Below are positions 8,596-18,734 of a DNA stretch of 64,000 nt, one piece after another; the first letter of the stretch is position 1; every line of letters begins with the position of its first letter. The DNA comes from Albidovulum aestuarii (GTDB lineage: Bacteria; Pseudomonadota; Alphaproteobacteria; Rhodobacterales; Rhodobacteraceae): positions 248,001-312,000 of the forward strand of contig NZ_JASBQQ010000003.1 in the NCBI RefSeq assembly GCF_029961185.1, read 5' to 3'. The notes beneath the pieces are model-generated. The model was not told where the DNA came from. It was given only the letters and a program-made list of their open reading frames with translations, and did no database searches. Both the position numbers and the translations under genes were made by a program.

Positions 8596-9540
8596 ATGTA
8601 TCCCGATCCCTCCTCCGTAACGCGCATCACAACGCTTGGCGCCGGGCCCATCGGTGGCGGCTGGGCCGCACATTTCCTGGCGCGCGGGTACGATGTCACC
8701 GCCTATATCCATGGTGACGCCGAGCGCGCGGCGCTCATGGCTGTGATCGACACCGGCTGGATCAGCCTTGAGGCTCTGGGTCTGGCCAAAGGCGCATCGC
8801 GGGACCGGCTGACAGTGACGACCGATCTGGATGCCGCTGTCCGGGACGCCCAATTCATTCAGGAAAGCGCGCCGGAGCGTCTGGATCTGAAACAGGCGCT
8901 CTACCGTCGGCTGGGGGAGGTCGCGCCAAAAGACTGCGTCATCGCCTCATCTACTTCGGGCCTGATGATGACGGATATCCAGAAGGACTGCCCGACGCCC
9001 GAACGGACCGTTATCGGCCATCCGTTCAACCCGCCATACCTGCTGCCTTTGGTAGAGATCATTGGCGGCAAGCAGACCGATCCAGCCGCAGTCCAATGGG
9101 CGGCAGAATTCTACCGGATCGCGGGCAAGGCGCCGCTGATCATGAAAAAGGAAATCCCTGGCTTTGTCGCGACCCGGCTGCAAGAGGCGCTTTGGCGTGA
9201 AGCACTTCACATGGTCGCCAATGGCGAGGCAACGCCTGAGGATATCGACAATGCCCTGATGAACGGTCCCGCACCCCGTATGGCGGTGCAGGGTCAGTGC
9301 ATGGCTTTTCATGTCGCCTGCGGCGAGGGCGGCATGGCCACCAATCTCGACCAGTTCGGACCGGCACTGAAATGGCCCTGGACCCGGCTGGAAGCGCCCG
9401 AACTGACGCAGGAGTTGCGCAACCGCATGGTGGATGGCTGCAATGAAATTGCTGCCGGGCGGCATTTCGAGGAGATGGCCGCCCAACGTGACCGCGAGAT
9501 CGTTGCCGTTCTGAACGCGATCAAGTCTGCAAGACGCTAG
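8596..9540 (+). CDS. 3-hydroxyacyl-CoA dehydrogenase family, L-carnitine dehydrogenase-like
   Basis: A 314-residue NAD-binding protein with an N-terminal Rossmann motif (LGAGPIGGGWAAHFLARG), the GHPFNPPYLLPLVEI active-site segment and C-terminal helices. The FGPALKWPWTRL region resembles carnitine 3-dehydrogenases, which oxidise L-carnitine to 3-dehydrocarnitine. Its start directly follows the enoyl-CoA hydratase stop, so the three genes form one operon. The usual downstream carnitine partners (beta-keto acid cleavage enzyme, thioesterase) are absent here, so assignment to carnitine is probable rather than proved. Confidence 0.8.
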   Translation: MYPDPSSVTRITTLGAGPIGGGWAAHFLARGYDVTAYIHGDAERAALMAVIDTGWISLEALGLAKGASRDRLTVTTDLDAAVRDAQFIQESAPERLDLKQALYRRLGEVAPKDCVIASSTSGLMMTDIQKDCPTPERTVIGHPFNPPYLLPLVEIIGGKQTDPAAVQWAAEFYRIAGKAPLIMKKEIPGFVATRLQEALWREALHMVANGEATPEDIDNALMNGPAPRMAVQGQCMAFHVACGEGGMATNLDQFGPALKWPWTRLEAPELTQELRNRMVDGCNEIAAGRHFEEMAAQRDREIVAVLNAIKSARR

Positions 9541-9603
9541 GGTGATTTATTGGCCATCAGGACCAGTACTGCCAAGTGTTCGGTCACTTTGATGGCACTG
9601 CAC

Positions 9604-10659
9604 TCAGCGGGCAAGAAGCCTCGCGAAGGTCTCGATCTCTGCCTCGGTCGTGCACCATGATGCGACAAATCTGGCGCTGACGGGACTGTCGTCAGGCCCC
9701 TCCAGTGATTGGTCGAACGGCCAGAGATAATAACGCGCGCCGGCGTCCATCGCGCGCCGATGTATGCTGCGCGGCAGGTAGGCGAAGAGGATATTCGCCT
9801 CGCGCGGATGCATCAGGCGGGCACCGGGGATCTTCAGAACCGCCTGTTCCAGCGCCGCCGCGCGGACGTTCGCCGTTTGCGCGAGTTTCAGCCACAAGCC
9901 GTCGGTCAGATAGGCCTCCATTTGTGCCGAAAGATAGCGATGCTTGGAAAAGAGATGCCCGCCGCGTTTGCGACGCAACTCGAACTCCCAGGCCTTGGCT
10001 GGATCGAAGATCACCACCGCCTCGACGCCGAGACAGCCATTCTTGGTGCCGCCGAACGACAGAATGTCGACGCCGGCTTTCCACGTCATCTCGGCAGGGG
10101 TCGCCCCGGTCGCAACGACCGCATTGGCAAAGCGCGCGCCGTCGAGATGGGTTGGCAGGCCATATTCCTTTGCGACCGCGGTCAGGGCGGCGATTTCGGC
10201 AGCTGTGTAAACCGTGCCTGCCTCGGTCGTATTGGTCAGCGTTACCGCGCCGCGCTGAACCGAATGGACAAAGCCGTGCGGAGTCTTCTCGATCGCGCGA
10301 CGCAGGTCGGCCGGGGCAAGCTTTCCATCCCTGCCGCCGATGCGGGCGATCTTGCCGCCACCGATATAGAATTCCGGCGCGCCGCATTCGTCCATCTCCA
10401 CATGCGCCTCGGCATGGGCATAGACGGCGCCCCAGGGCGGGCAGAGGCAGGCGAGCGACAGCGAATTGGCCGTGGTGCCAGTGGCGACCAGATGGACGGC
10501 GGCCTGAGGCGCTTCGAAAGTCTCGCGGATCAGTCCGCGCACACGCTCCATCGCCGGATCGGTGCCATATGACGGTGCATAGCCTGCATTGATCCGGCTC
10601 ACGGCGTCGATGATCTCGGGCGCGGCGCCCGAGGCGTTGTCAGAGGCGAATTCCATCAC
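9604..10659 (-). CDS. ltaE: Low-specificity L-threonine aldolase
   Basis: A 351-residue PLP-dependent enzyme cleaving L-threonine/allo-threonine to glycine and acetaldehyde. FASDNASG opens the protein, THLDGARFANA is the cofactor-side motif and LSFGGTKNG carries the Schiff-base lysine. The length matches the family. Its ATG overlaps the stop of the YcgN-like gene as ATGA, so the two are translationally coupled. It is convergent with the carnitine-type operon. Confidence 0.88.
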   Translation of the reverse strand: MMEFASDNASGAAPEIIDAVSRINAGYAPSYGTDPAMERVRGLIRETFEAPQAAVHLVATGTTANSLSLACLCPPWGAVYAHAEAHVEMDECGAPEFYIGGGKIARIGGRDGKLAPADLRRAIEKTPHGFVHSVQRGAVTLTNTTEAGTVYTAAEIAALTAVAKEYGLPTHLDGARFANAVVATGATPAEMTWKAGVDILSFGGTKNGCLGVEAVVIFDPAKAWEFELRRKRGGHLFSKHRYLSAQMEAYLTDGLWLKLAQTANVRAAALEQAVLKIPGARLMHPREANILFAYLPRSIHRRAMDAGARYYLWPFDQSLEGPDDSPVSARFVASWCTTEAEIETFARLLAR

Positions 10660-11120
10660 AGATCCTCGATGATATGGTCTTCCCAGTCCTCTTCGGGGAC
10701 TTCGAATTCCGGCAGGGTCCAGCCCCGGATCGACTGGCCGGCCTCATGGACGCTCTCGGCGTCGCCGGAGATCAGCGGATGCCATTCGGGAAGGTCCTTG
10801 CCCTCATAAAGCAGCCGGTAGGCGCAGGTCGACGGCATCCAGTAGGCGACCTTGCCGATCGTCTTCGGTGTCAGCACGACGCATTCCGGGACGAATGTCT
10901 TGCGGTTCTCGTACTGGCCGCAACGGCAGGTCTGATCGTCAAGCAGGCGGCACGAGATTCGGGTGAAATAGACCTCGCCGGTATCGGCATCCTCCAGCTT
11001 GTTCAGGCAGCATTTTCCGCAGCCGTCGCACAATGCCTCCCACTCCCGCGGGGTCAGCGAGGAAAGCGGGCGCTTCCAGAATTCGGGCCTGAGGCCGTCG
11101 CGGGGGATGTCGTGTTTCAT
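10656..11120 (-). CDS. YcgN-family cysteine-cluster protein
   Basis: A 154-residue protein with the CDGCGKCCLNKLED motif and further cysteines (ISCRLLDDQTCRCGQY, VPECVVL) typical of the UPF0153/YcgN family, thought to bind metal. The frame stays open upstream, but those residues are antisense-like and the family begins at MKHDIPRDG, so the start is placed at 11120. It overlaps the threonine aldolase start by four bases. The biochemical role of the family is unknown. Confidence 0.87.
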   Translation of the reverse strand: MKHDIPRDGLRPEFWKRPLSSLTPREWEALCDGCGKCCLNKLEDADTGEVYFTRISCRLLDDQTCRCGQYENRKTFVPECVVLTPKTIGKVAYWMPSTCAYRLLYEGKDLPEWHPLISGDAESVHEAGQSIRGWTLPEFEVPEEDWEDHIIEDL

Positions 11121-11161
11121 GGCGCGCGACTTTGGCGGAGCGGCAGGCAAAAGGGAAGGGG

Positions 11162-11746
11162 TCAGAGTATCAACCGCATCAGCGGCCGCCCGGGTTTGGT
11201 GCGCGCGACCTTCTCGAACCCGGCATGGCGAAAGGTGGAGGTGGAGCCGACGAAGAGTCCGACCGACTTGGAGTGTTTGGCCTGATCGATGGGACTCGCC
11301 TCCAGCATCCGCGCGCCGTTTTCCTTTGCGTAGCGGATGCCTTCGGCGACGAAGGCCCGTGACAGGCCCTGTCCGCGCACGCGGCGCGCGTAGAAGAAAC
11401 ACGAGATTGCCCAGACTGCGTGATCGTCGGCGGGGCCGTCCGGCAGCGGGGTGGTCGAGCGGCGCGGATTGTTCCACTCCGGCACATCGGCGCGTGGGCC
11501 GATCTGCATCCAGCCAACAGGTTCGCTGTCGAGATACGCGAGAAGCCCAGGCGGCGGGCCGCGTCTGATGCGCGCCTCCATGAATGCGCGCTTGTCGTCC
11601 CCGACCATCTCGGCCCGCTCTTTTGGGCGCAGCCGGAAATACGTGCACCAGCAGCCGTAACAGGCCCCCTGCGGACCAAAGAGCCGTATGAAATCGGCCA
11701 CGAGGTCGTGTGTTAGCGGCGCGAAAACGGCGGTCGAATTAGGCAT
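11162..11746 (-). CDS. GNAT-family N-acetyltransferase
   Basis: A 194-residue cytoplasmic acetyltransferase. The acetyl-CoA-binding core is CFFYARRVRGQGLSRAFV (R/QxxGxG/A type), preceded by GWMQIGPRADVPEW. The start at 11746 is chosen over an ATG seven codons earlier because AAAAGGAAACCG gives it a proper ribosome site. An N-terminal Cys cluster (GACYGCWCTYFRL) is a feature of this GNAT subgroup. The substrate is unknown. It lies 41 bp before the YcgN gene on the same strand. Confidence 0.85.
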   Translation of the reverse strand: MPNSTAVFAPLTHDLVADFIRLFGPQGACYGCWCTYFRLRPKERAEMVGDDKRAFMEARIRRGPPPGLLAYLDSEPVGWMQIGPRADVPEWNNPRRSTTPLPDGPADDHAVWAISCFFYARRVRGQGLSRAFVAEGIRYAKENGARMLEASPIDQAKHSKSVGLFVGSTSTFRHAGFEKVARTKPGRPLMRLIL

Positions 11747-11802
11747 CGGTTTCCTTTTGTTCCCCATACGTTCTCTTCTTTGCGCCGATGTGTCAATCGG
11801 TG

Positions 11803-12729
11803 TCAGGTTGTAGCAAGTATCTCCCGCGCCCTGTCGCAGTCGGCCTGCATCTGCGTGACCAGCGCGTCCAACCCGTCGAATTTCATCTCGGGCCGCAGAT
11901 AGTCAACCAGCGCGACGGACAGGTGTTCGCCGTAGAGGTCGCCTTCGAAATCGAAGAGGAAGCTTTCGAGATTGGGCGTGTTTTCCCCGAACATGGGCCG
12001 CACACCAAGGCTCGCCGCGCCATCATAGGTTCCCTGATGCGGGCCGGTGAGAATGTCGATCTTGACCGCGTAGACACCAAGCTTTGGCAGGTGTAGGCCG
12101 GCGACACCCATATTTGCGGTCGGAAATCCCAGATCGCGGCCCCGTTTGTCGCCATGCAGCACCTCGCCCTCGATCCGGTGCCAGTGGCCGAGCATTGCTG
12201 CGGCATCGCGCGGGCGACCCTCGGCCAAAGCCGTGCGGATCGCTGTGGAGGACACCTCGACACCCTCGAAGGCCACAAGTTCGGCGATGGTAACGCTGAA
12301 CCCGTGTTCCTGACCTGCGCGGCGCAATGTGTCGATATTGCCCTTGCGGCCCTTGCCGAAGCAGAAATCAGCCCCGACCGTGACGTGGGAGACGCCAAGC
12401 CCGGCGACCAGAACATCGCTGACGAATTCTTCTGCCGTCATACCCGACAGGACTTCGTCAAAAGGCAGTTCGTAAAGCTGATCGACGCCCAGCTTTTCCA
12501 GCCGGTGGGTCCGCGCCTCGGCGTTCATTAGCCGGAAGGCAGGGGCAGTTGGCGCGAAGTACTGGCGTGGATGGGGTTCGAAGGTGACGATGCCAAGGGA
12601 TGCGCCGGGACGGCGCGCCTGACCGATCACGGCCTGATGGCCAAGGTGAACGCCGTCGAAATTGCCCATCGCGACCGAAGCGCCCCGGTCGGCATCCGTC
12701 AATCCTGTCCAGTGGAAATGCCTCTGCAT
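11803..12729 (-). CDS. ribF: Bifunctional riboflavin kinase/FAD synthetase
   Basis: A 308-residue RibF converting riboflavin to FMN and then FAD. The N-terminal adenylyltransferase domain has GNFDGVHLGHQ and VGADFCFGKGRKG with SSTAIR; the C-terminal kinase domain has GDKRGRDLGFPTANM. The length is typical. It is downstream of the MaoC-like gene (31-bp gap) and probably co-transcribed. No FMN riboswitch is visible upstream. Confidence 0.95.
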   Translation of the reverse strand: MQRHFHWTGLTDADRGASVAMGNFDGVHLGHQAVIGQARRPGASLGIVTFEPHPRQYFAPTAPAFRLMNAEARTHRLEKLGVDQLYELPFDEVLSGMTAEEFVSDVLVAGLGVSHVTVGADFCFGKGRKGNIDTLRRAGQEHGFSVTIAELVAFEGVEVSSTAIRTALAEGRPRDAAAMLGHWHRIEGEVLHGDKRGRDLGFPTANMGVAGLHLPKLGVYAVKIDILTGPHQGTYDGAASLGVRPMFGENTPNLESFLFDFEGDLYGEHLSVALVDYLRPEMKFDGLDALVTQMQADCDRAREILATT

Positions 12730-12760
12730 CGGCCCCCGTCGGGCGGGAGCGCCCGCCGCT

Positions 12761-13207
12761 TCAGTCGAACTTGCGGCTTGGCGCCAGTACCAGCGCCTCG
12801 CCCTTCAGAACGACCGTATCGCCCACCGCGCAATGGGTTTCAAGGGTCACGCGGCGACGGGCGTGATCAATGGCCAGAACCTTGACCTCGGCATAGACCG
12901 TGTCTCCGGGGCGGACGGGCGCCATGAATTTGAGGCTCTGACCCAGATAGACGGTGCCATGGCCGGGAAGCTGTTCGCCGATCACCGCCGAAATAAGCCC
13001 CGCCGTCAGCATGCCATGGGCGATGCGGCCCTCGAAGATCGTATCGCGGGCATAATCGTCGTCCAGATGCACCGGATTGTGGTCGGTCGAGACCTCGGCG
13101 AACATCTCGATATCGCGGTCGGTGATCGTCTTCTGAAGATAACGGGTCATCCCGATCTCCAGATCCTCGATACAGATCGTTCCGCGCGGTTGGTTATCCA
13201 GCATCAT
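12761..13207 (-). CDS. MaoC-like hot-dog dehydratase
   Basis: A ~148-residue (R)-specific enoyl-CoA-hydratase-like protein. FAEVSTDHNPVHLDDDYA is the hydratase-2 motif with the catalytic Asp and His, followed by GRIAHGMLTAGLIS. Two adjacent ATG codons at 13207 and 13204 are the likely start; a TTG at 13249 would add fourteen unconserved residues. It probably hydrates trans-2-enoyl-CoA. Its grouping with ribF is probably not functional. Confidence 0.87.
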   Translation of the reverse strand: MMLDNQPRGTICIEDLEIGMTRYLQKTITDRDIEMFAEVSTDHNPVHLDDDYARDTIFEGRIAHGMLTAGLISAVIGEQLPGHGTVYLGQSLKFMAPVRPGDTVYAEVKVLAIDHARRRVTLETHCAVGDTVVLKGEALVLAPSRKFD

Positions 13208-13333
13208 CCCGAATCCTGAAAGCTCATGTTGCAGTGCAGCATAAGACAAGCGCGGCCCTCACGCAATGTCGGTCGGTAATTATTTAACTGTTTTCGGCTC
13301 TGGATCGAAAGATTGTTGCTGTCTGGTCATAAT

Positions 13334-14215
13334 CTATCGCAGGCGGCCGATATTGTAGGTCGGTTCCATCTCCACCCCCTGCAGCCAGTCGTCCAGCATT
13401 GCAGGATCGGGGCTTTCCACATCCGTACCGAAACGCGCCGCTTCAAGACCGCCTGTGATGAAGAGCGTGTCGATGCCTTCGCCCATTCCACCCTTAATAT
13501 CGGTACCGATTCCGTCGCCGACGGCGAGGATGCGGCTGTCGTCGATCACCCTGCCGTCCAGCGCTGTCAGCCGCCGTCGGGCGAGGTCGTAGATCGGCGG
13601 ATGGGGTTTGCCAAAGTAAAGGCTCTCACCGCCCATCTCGGTGTAAAGTTGCGCCAGGGCCCCGGCACACCACTCCCGGCGCTCACCCCGGTCGACAACG
13701 ATGTCGGGATTGGCGCAAAGGAGTTTCAGCCCCTTGGTCTTGGCGTAAAGAAACTCCGGCCGGTAGACGGACGGATCAGCCAGCGGGTCGCGCGGGCCGG
13801 TGCAGACGATGCCCTCGGCCTCTTCGAGCGGCACGATCTCGATCTTCTCGGGATTGTCGAGGATTCTCAGCGGCTCGAAAAAGCCACTGTCGGTTTCGGG
13901 ATTGCCGATGAAGTGGACCTTGTGGCCGACGACGCCGCGAAACATGGCCGACCGGGCTGAATCGCCCGACGTGGCGATGGTGTCCCATGCGTCGCGCGGC
14001 ACACCGATCTGGTCGAGTTGCACAGCCACCCCGGCGCGAGGGCGGGGAGAGTTGGTGACCAGAACCACCTTGCCGCCCTGCGCGCGGTAGGCCTGAAGCG
14101 CCGCGACTGCAGCGGGGAAGGGCCTCAGACCGTCATGCACGCAGCCCCAGAGGTCACAAAAGAGCGCGTCATACTGGGCACCGATTTCGGAAAGGGATTG
14201 GACGATGCGGGCCAT
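13334..14215 (-). CDS. HAD-superfamily hydrolase (TIGR01459 type)
   Basis: A 293-residue phosphatase of the NagD-like HAD group: DALFCDLWGCVHDG is motif I, LVTNSPRP motif II, and GDGIGTDIKGG motif IV. The start at 14215 is chosen because AGAGGAGACGCCA precedes it; the upstream in-frame ATG would translate the terminator of the pyrophosphatase gene. The physiological substrate is unknown. Confidence 0.88.
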   Translation of the reverse strand: MARIVQSLSEIGAQYDALFCDLWGCVHDGLRPFPAAVAALQAYRAQGGKVVLVTNSPRPRAGVAVQLDQIGVPRDAWDTIATSGDSARSAMFRGVVGHKVHFIGNPETDSGFFEPLRILDNPEKIEIVPLEEAEGIVCTGPRDPLADPSVYRPEFLYAKTKGLKLLCANPDIVVDRGERREWCAGALAQLYTEMGGESLYFGKPHPPIYDLARRRLTALDGRVIDDSRILAVGDGIGTDIKGGMGEGIDTLFITGGLEAARFGTDVESPDPAMLDDWLQGVEMEPTYNIGRLR

Positions 14216-14257
14216 TGGCGTCTCCTCTGCTTTGGGCCTTGTTACAGACCGGGGTCG

Positions 14258-14285
14258 GAAAAAGTAAGGGCGCCCGGAGGCGCCC
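14258..14285 (-). terminator. Rho-independent terminator of the pyrophosphatase gene
   Basis: On the minus strand, just past the ppaC stop, a 7-bp GC stem (GGGCGCC / GGCGCCC) with a 4-nt loop is followed by TTACTTTTT. The position and T-rich tail fit an intrinsic terminator separating ppaC from the HAD gene. Confidence 0.8.
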
Positions 14286-14307
14286 CAACACAACGTTTGC
14301 CGGTCAC

Positions 14308-15234
14308 TTAAAGTTTCAGCGCCGGGATGATCTGTTTCTTGCGGCTCATGATGCCGGGCAGGACGACCGTGTCGCCGCTGACGCTGGCGCCGAAGGAGGC
14401 TTCGGCCATCTGCTTCACCAGATCGTTCGGCACCAGCAGCGTCGCTTCCTCTTTCAGGATGTCGACAACAAACAGCAGCACCTGATCGGCGCCATCCTCT
14501 TTCGCGACATCGACCATCGAGGCCATCAGGCTGTCCTTGCGGTCAAGAACGACCTTGGGTGCGGTCGTCTCCAGCACCGAAACGCGCAGTTCCTTGCCGG
14601 CGACGTTATATTCTTTCGAATCCATGCGAAGGAGTTCGGCGTCGGAGAAGGCGGAGACATCGGATTTCGCGGCGAAAAGTTCGGCGGCATAATCCGCAAT
14701 CGACACCCCCAACTCGCCTGCCAATGTCTCGGCGACTGCCCGGTCATGCGGCGTGGTGGTGGGCGAGCGGAATTCAAGCGTGTCGGAGAGGATGCAGGAC
14801 AGCATCGCACCCTTGATCTTCTCGGGCATCTTCGCCGCATCCGCACCCATCAAGTCGAACATGATCGTCGCGGTGCAGGCCAGCGGACGGATGGTGATGT
14901 CGATCGGTCCCTTGGTCTTCAGGCCACCGGCCAGAAGGTGGTGGTCGATGATCTGGATAACATTGGCGTCATTGATCGAGCCGGGCAATTCGGCTGGATT
15001 GTTGGTGTCCACAACCACGCAATCCTCGCCCGCCGAAACATCGGCGATGATCGCGGGCTTCGGCAGGTCCCAGTGCTTCAGCACGAAGGCGGCTTCGGTG
15101 TTCGGTTCGCCGAGCAGGACTGGGGTCGCGGGGGTGCCCTTCACCTCGGTCAGGTACCAGGCCCAGATGATGGGCGAACCGGTGGAATCGGTGTCGGGGG
15201 ATTTGTGGCCGAAGACCTTGATCATGTGCGTCAT
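14308..15234 (-). CDS. ppaC: Manganese-dependent inorganic pyrophosphatase
   Basis: A 308-residue family II (DHH) pyrophosphatase. GHKSPDTDSTGS, VVVDTNNP and IIDHHLLAG carry the metal-binding His/Asp residues, and SRKKQIIPAL is the C-terminal substrate-binding motif. It hydrolyses PPi in the cytoplasm. It is transcribed alone, with a terminator behind it. Its length and motifs are complete. Confidence 0.95.
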   Translation of the reverse strand: MTHMIKVFGHKSPDTDSTGSPIIWAWYLTEVKGTPATPVLLGEPNTEAAFVLKHWDLPKPAIIADVSAGEDCVVVDTNNPAELPGSINDANVIQIIDHHLLAGGLKTKGPIDITIRPLACTATIMFDLMGADAAKMPEKIKGAMLSCILSDTLEFRSPTTTPHDRAVAETLAGELGVSIADYAAELFAAKSDVSAFSDAELLRMDSKEYNVAGKELRVSVLETTAPKVVLDRKDSLMASMVDVAKEDGADQVLLFVVDILKEEATLLVPNDLVKQMAEASFGASVSGDTVVLPGIMSRKKQIIPALKL

Positions 15235-15348
15235 CCGTCAGGGAAATTGAAATCGCGCGCCTTATAGGCGCTGTTTCCGCGCTTGTCACGGGGACGAACC
15301 AGAGGCATCGGGTCGCGGGGCGGGGCTCTCCGATGAATCGCGCCGGGT

Positions 15349-16341
15349 TCAGAATGGCACCCGCTCGATGGTAAACCCCTCGCGTTCCAGAAGCGCCAGA
15401 ACGCCGTCGTCGCCCGACAGGTGCAGCGCGCCGAAGGCCGCAAAGACCGGACCCTCCTGCGCTGCGGCCTCGATCACCGGTATCCAGGCGCGGTTGCGGC
15501 TGAACATCAGGGCCTCTTCCATCTCGGCCATGTCGGCATCCACCTGTTCCGGGGTCTGGCCCGGCAGTTTGTATGAGGCGAGCCGACCAATTTCCCATGT
15601 CAGGCGCACGTCCTCGGCGAAATACGCTTCCGAGAGCGTCGCGCCGTAGTCTTCGGCCTGTGCGTCCATGGCAAGGCCGGCGCGGATCATCTCCAGCTTC
15701 GCATCCTCGCTCATTCCTGCGAACAGATGGAAGATCGTGTCATAGGGTTCGAGCGCCCGGACCGGAATGCCTTTCTCCGCGGCGTGGTCAATGATGCGGG
15801 CATCGAGCCCTTTCTTGCCGGAATTGACCTCTTCCATCGCGCAAGGTGGGATGCCAAGCATCATCGACACGTACCAGGGCTGCATCTTGGCCACGAGAAA
15901 ACCGGGAACGCCGCGGGCGTTCATTGCAACATTGAGCGCCTGCCAATCCGCCTCGGGCAATTGCTCGGGCAAAGTCGGGCCCTCGGTCCTGAACAGCAGG
16001 GCTGGATTACTCGTCATTTCAGACTTCAGATGTGCCTCTTCTTCTGGCCCTGCCTCGACCAGTACGACTGACGCCCGGTCGATATCCGTCGTCAACCGGT
16101 CGAAAACCGCGTCATGGCGCGGATCGTCAAGATGATAGGTGCCGACGAGCCGGACACTCTCGTCGCCACGGCTGGCAATCCAGGAATTGCCGCGTGCATA
16201 GGGCAGGTCGGCCACGCGAGCGTCCAACGCCGCCCGGTCCTCCGGCGGCATGGTCCGGAAAAGGCTGGTGCCGGAGCATTCGGCATGGACGGCGGTGCCC
16301 GAAAAAACCAAAAGGAAGCAGAAAATGGCGGTTCGTGTCAT
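15349..16341 (-). CDS. TraB/GumN-family exported protein
   Basis: A 330-residue protein with a signal peptide (MTRTAIFCFLLVFSGTAVHA) and the TraB/GumN domain: VGTYHLDDPR near the start of the mature protein and FAAFGALHLSGDDGVL near the end, with conserved His and Glu (VLVEAGPEEE) that may form a metalloprotease-like site. It would act in the periplasm. Function in bacteria is poorly defined. It is divergent from groESL. Confidence 0.85.
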   Translation of the reverse strand: MTRTAIFCFLLVFSGTAVHAECSGTSLFRTMPPEDRAALDARVADLPYARGNSWIASRGDESVRLVGTYHLDDPRHDAVFDRLTTDIDRASVVLVEAGPEEEAHLKSEMTSNPALLFRTEGPTLPEQLPEADWQALNVAMNARGVPGFLVAKMQPWYVSMMLGIPPCAMEEVNSGKKGLDARIIDHAAEKGIPVRALEPYDTIFHLFAGMSEDAKLEMIRAGLAMDAQAEDYGATLSEAYFAEDVRLTWEIGRLASYKLPGQTPEQVDADMAEMEEALMFSRNRAWIPVIEAAAQEGPVFAAFGALHLSGDDGVLALLEREGFTIERVPF

Positions 16342-16446
16342 GTGCTTGTCACTTTGCGCGGTTCAATGGCCAGTGTTCGGGCATCTTTGCACGGCACCTG
16401 AGGCAAAGCCATGCCGACGGGGTGGCATTTTTACGCAATGCGGGAG

Positions 16447-16475
16447 TTGACTCGGGGCGGGACGGGACCTAACTA
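16447..16475 (+). promoter_or_regulatory. Sigma-70-type promoter of groESL
   Basis: TTGACT (-35, 16447-16452) and TAACTA (-10, 16470-16475) are separated by 17 bp, and the predicted start falls on the CIRCE element. This is the only promoter-like pair in the groES upstream region that I can see. Confidence 0.75.
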
Positions 16476-16482
16476 CACTCCG

Positions 16483-16509
16483 TTAGCACTCACTTCAGGC
16501 GAGTGCTAA
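16483..16509 (+). promoter_or_regulatory. CIRCE operator (HrcA binding site)
   Basis: TTAGCACTC, nine bases, then GAGTGCTAA: a perfect match to the CIRCE consensus, lying between the groESL promoter and groES. HrcA binding here would repress groESL until heat or unfolded protein titrates GroEL. hrcA itself is not in the window. Confidence 0.97.
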
Positions 16510-16547
16510 TCCTGTTCAAACCTGGAACCCATAGGGAGAGTTACCAG

Positions 16548-16835
16548 ATGGCATTCAAACCGCTTCATGACCGCGTGCTGGTCAAGCGCGTGGAAAGCGA
16601 CGAAAAGACCAAGGGCGGTCTGATCATCCCCGACAGCGCGAAGGAAAAACCGGCCGAAGGCGAAGTCGTCGCCGTTGGCGAAGGCGCGCGCAAGGATTCG
16701 GGCGAGCTGATCGCACCGTCGGTCAAGGCCGGCGACCGCATCCTTTTCGGCAAGTGGTCGGGCACGGAAGTGACCGTCGACGGCACCGAAATGCTGATCA
16801 TGAAGGAAAGCGACATTCTCGGCATCATCGCCTGA
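16548..16835 (+). CDS. groES: Co-chaperonin GroES
   Basis: A 95-residue 10-kDa chaperonin. It begins [15 protein letters not shown] and contains the mobile loop [15 protein letters not shown] and the C-terminal [15 protein letters not shown]. The start at 16548 is preceded by AGGGAGAG; an upstream in-frame ATG lies across CIRCE and is rejected. It is the first gene of the groESL operon, 48 bp before groEL. Confidence 0.98.
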   Translation: MAFKPLHDRVLVKRVESDEKTKGGLIIPDSAKEKPAEGEVVAVGEGARKDSGELIAPSVKAGDRILFGKWSGTEVTVDGTEMLIMKESDILGIIA

Positions 16836-16847
16836 GACCACCGCTGA

Positions 16848-18530
<1,683 letters not shown>

Positions 18531-18556
18531 TTACGCCGTTCCCATACGGAACATCG

Positions 18557-18587
18557 AAGGGGCCCCAATGCGGGGCCCCTTTTCTTT
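18557..18587 (+). terminator. Intrinsic terminator of groESL
   Basis: The stem AAGGGGCCCC / GGGGCCCCTT with loop AATGC is followed directly by TTTTCTTT, 27 bp past the groEL stop. Confidence 0.93.
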
Positions 18588-18734
18588 GCCAGACTAGATC
18601 CTGTCACGGCTCGATTTCACCTGGCCTTTTTTGCCTTGCCGCAGCACTTGCGCGGTTTTGTTTCAGGCCGCTGTCGAACGAAATGTCCCACGCCGAAGGA
18701 AGGGAGTTGGCGGCCGGATCGCCGTGGTGTAGCC

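Noticed and set aside
18636..18734. Longer start of the EamA transporter
   Set aside because: The extension is basic and non-membrane, unlike DMT proteins, whose first membrane helix begins right after the chosen start.
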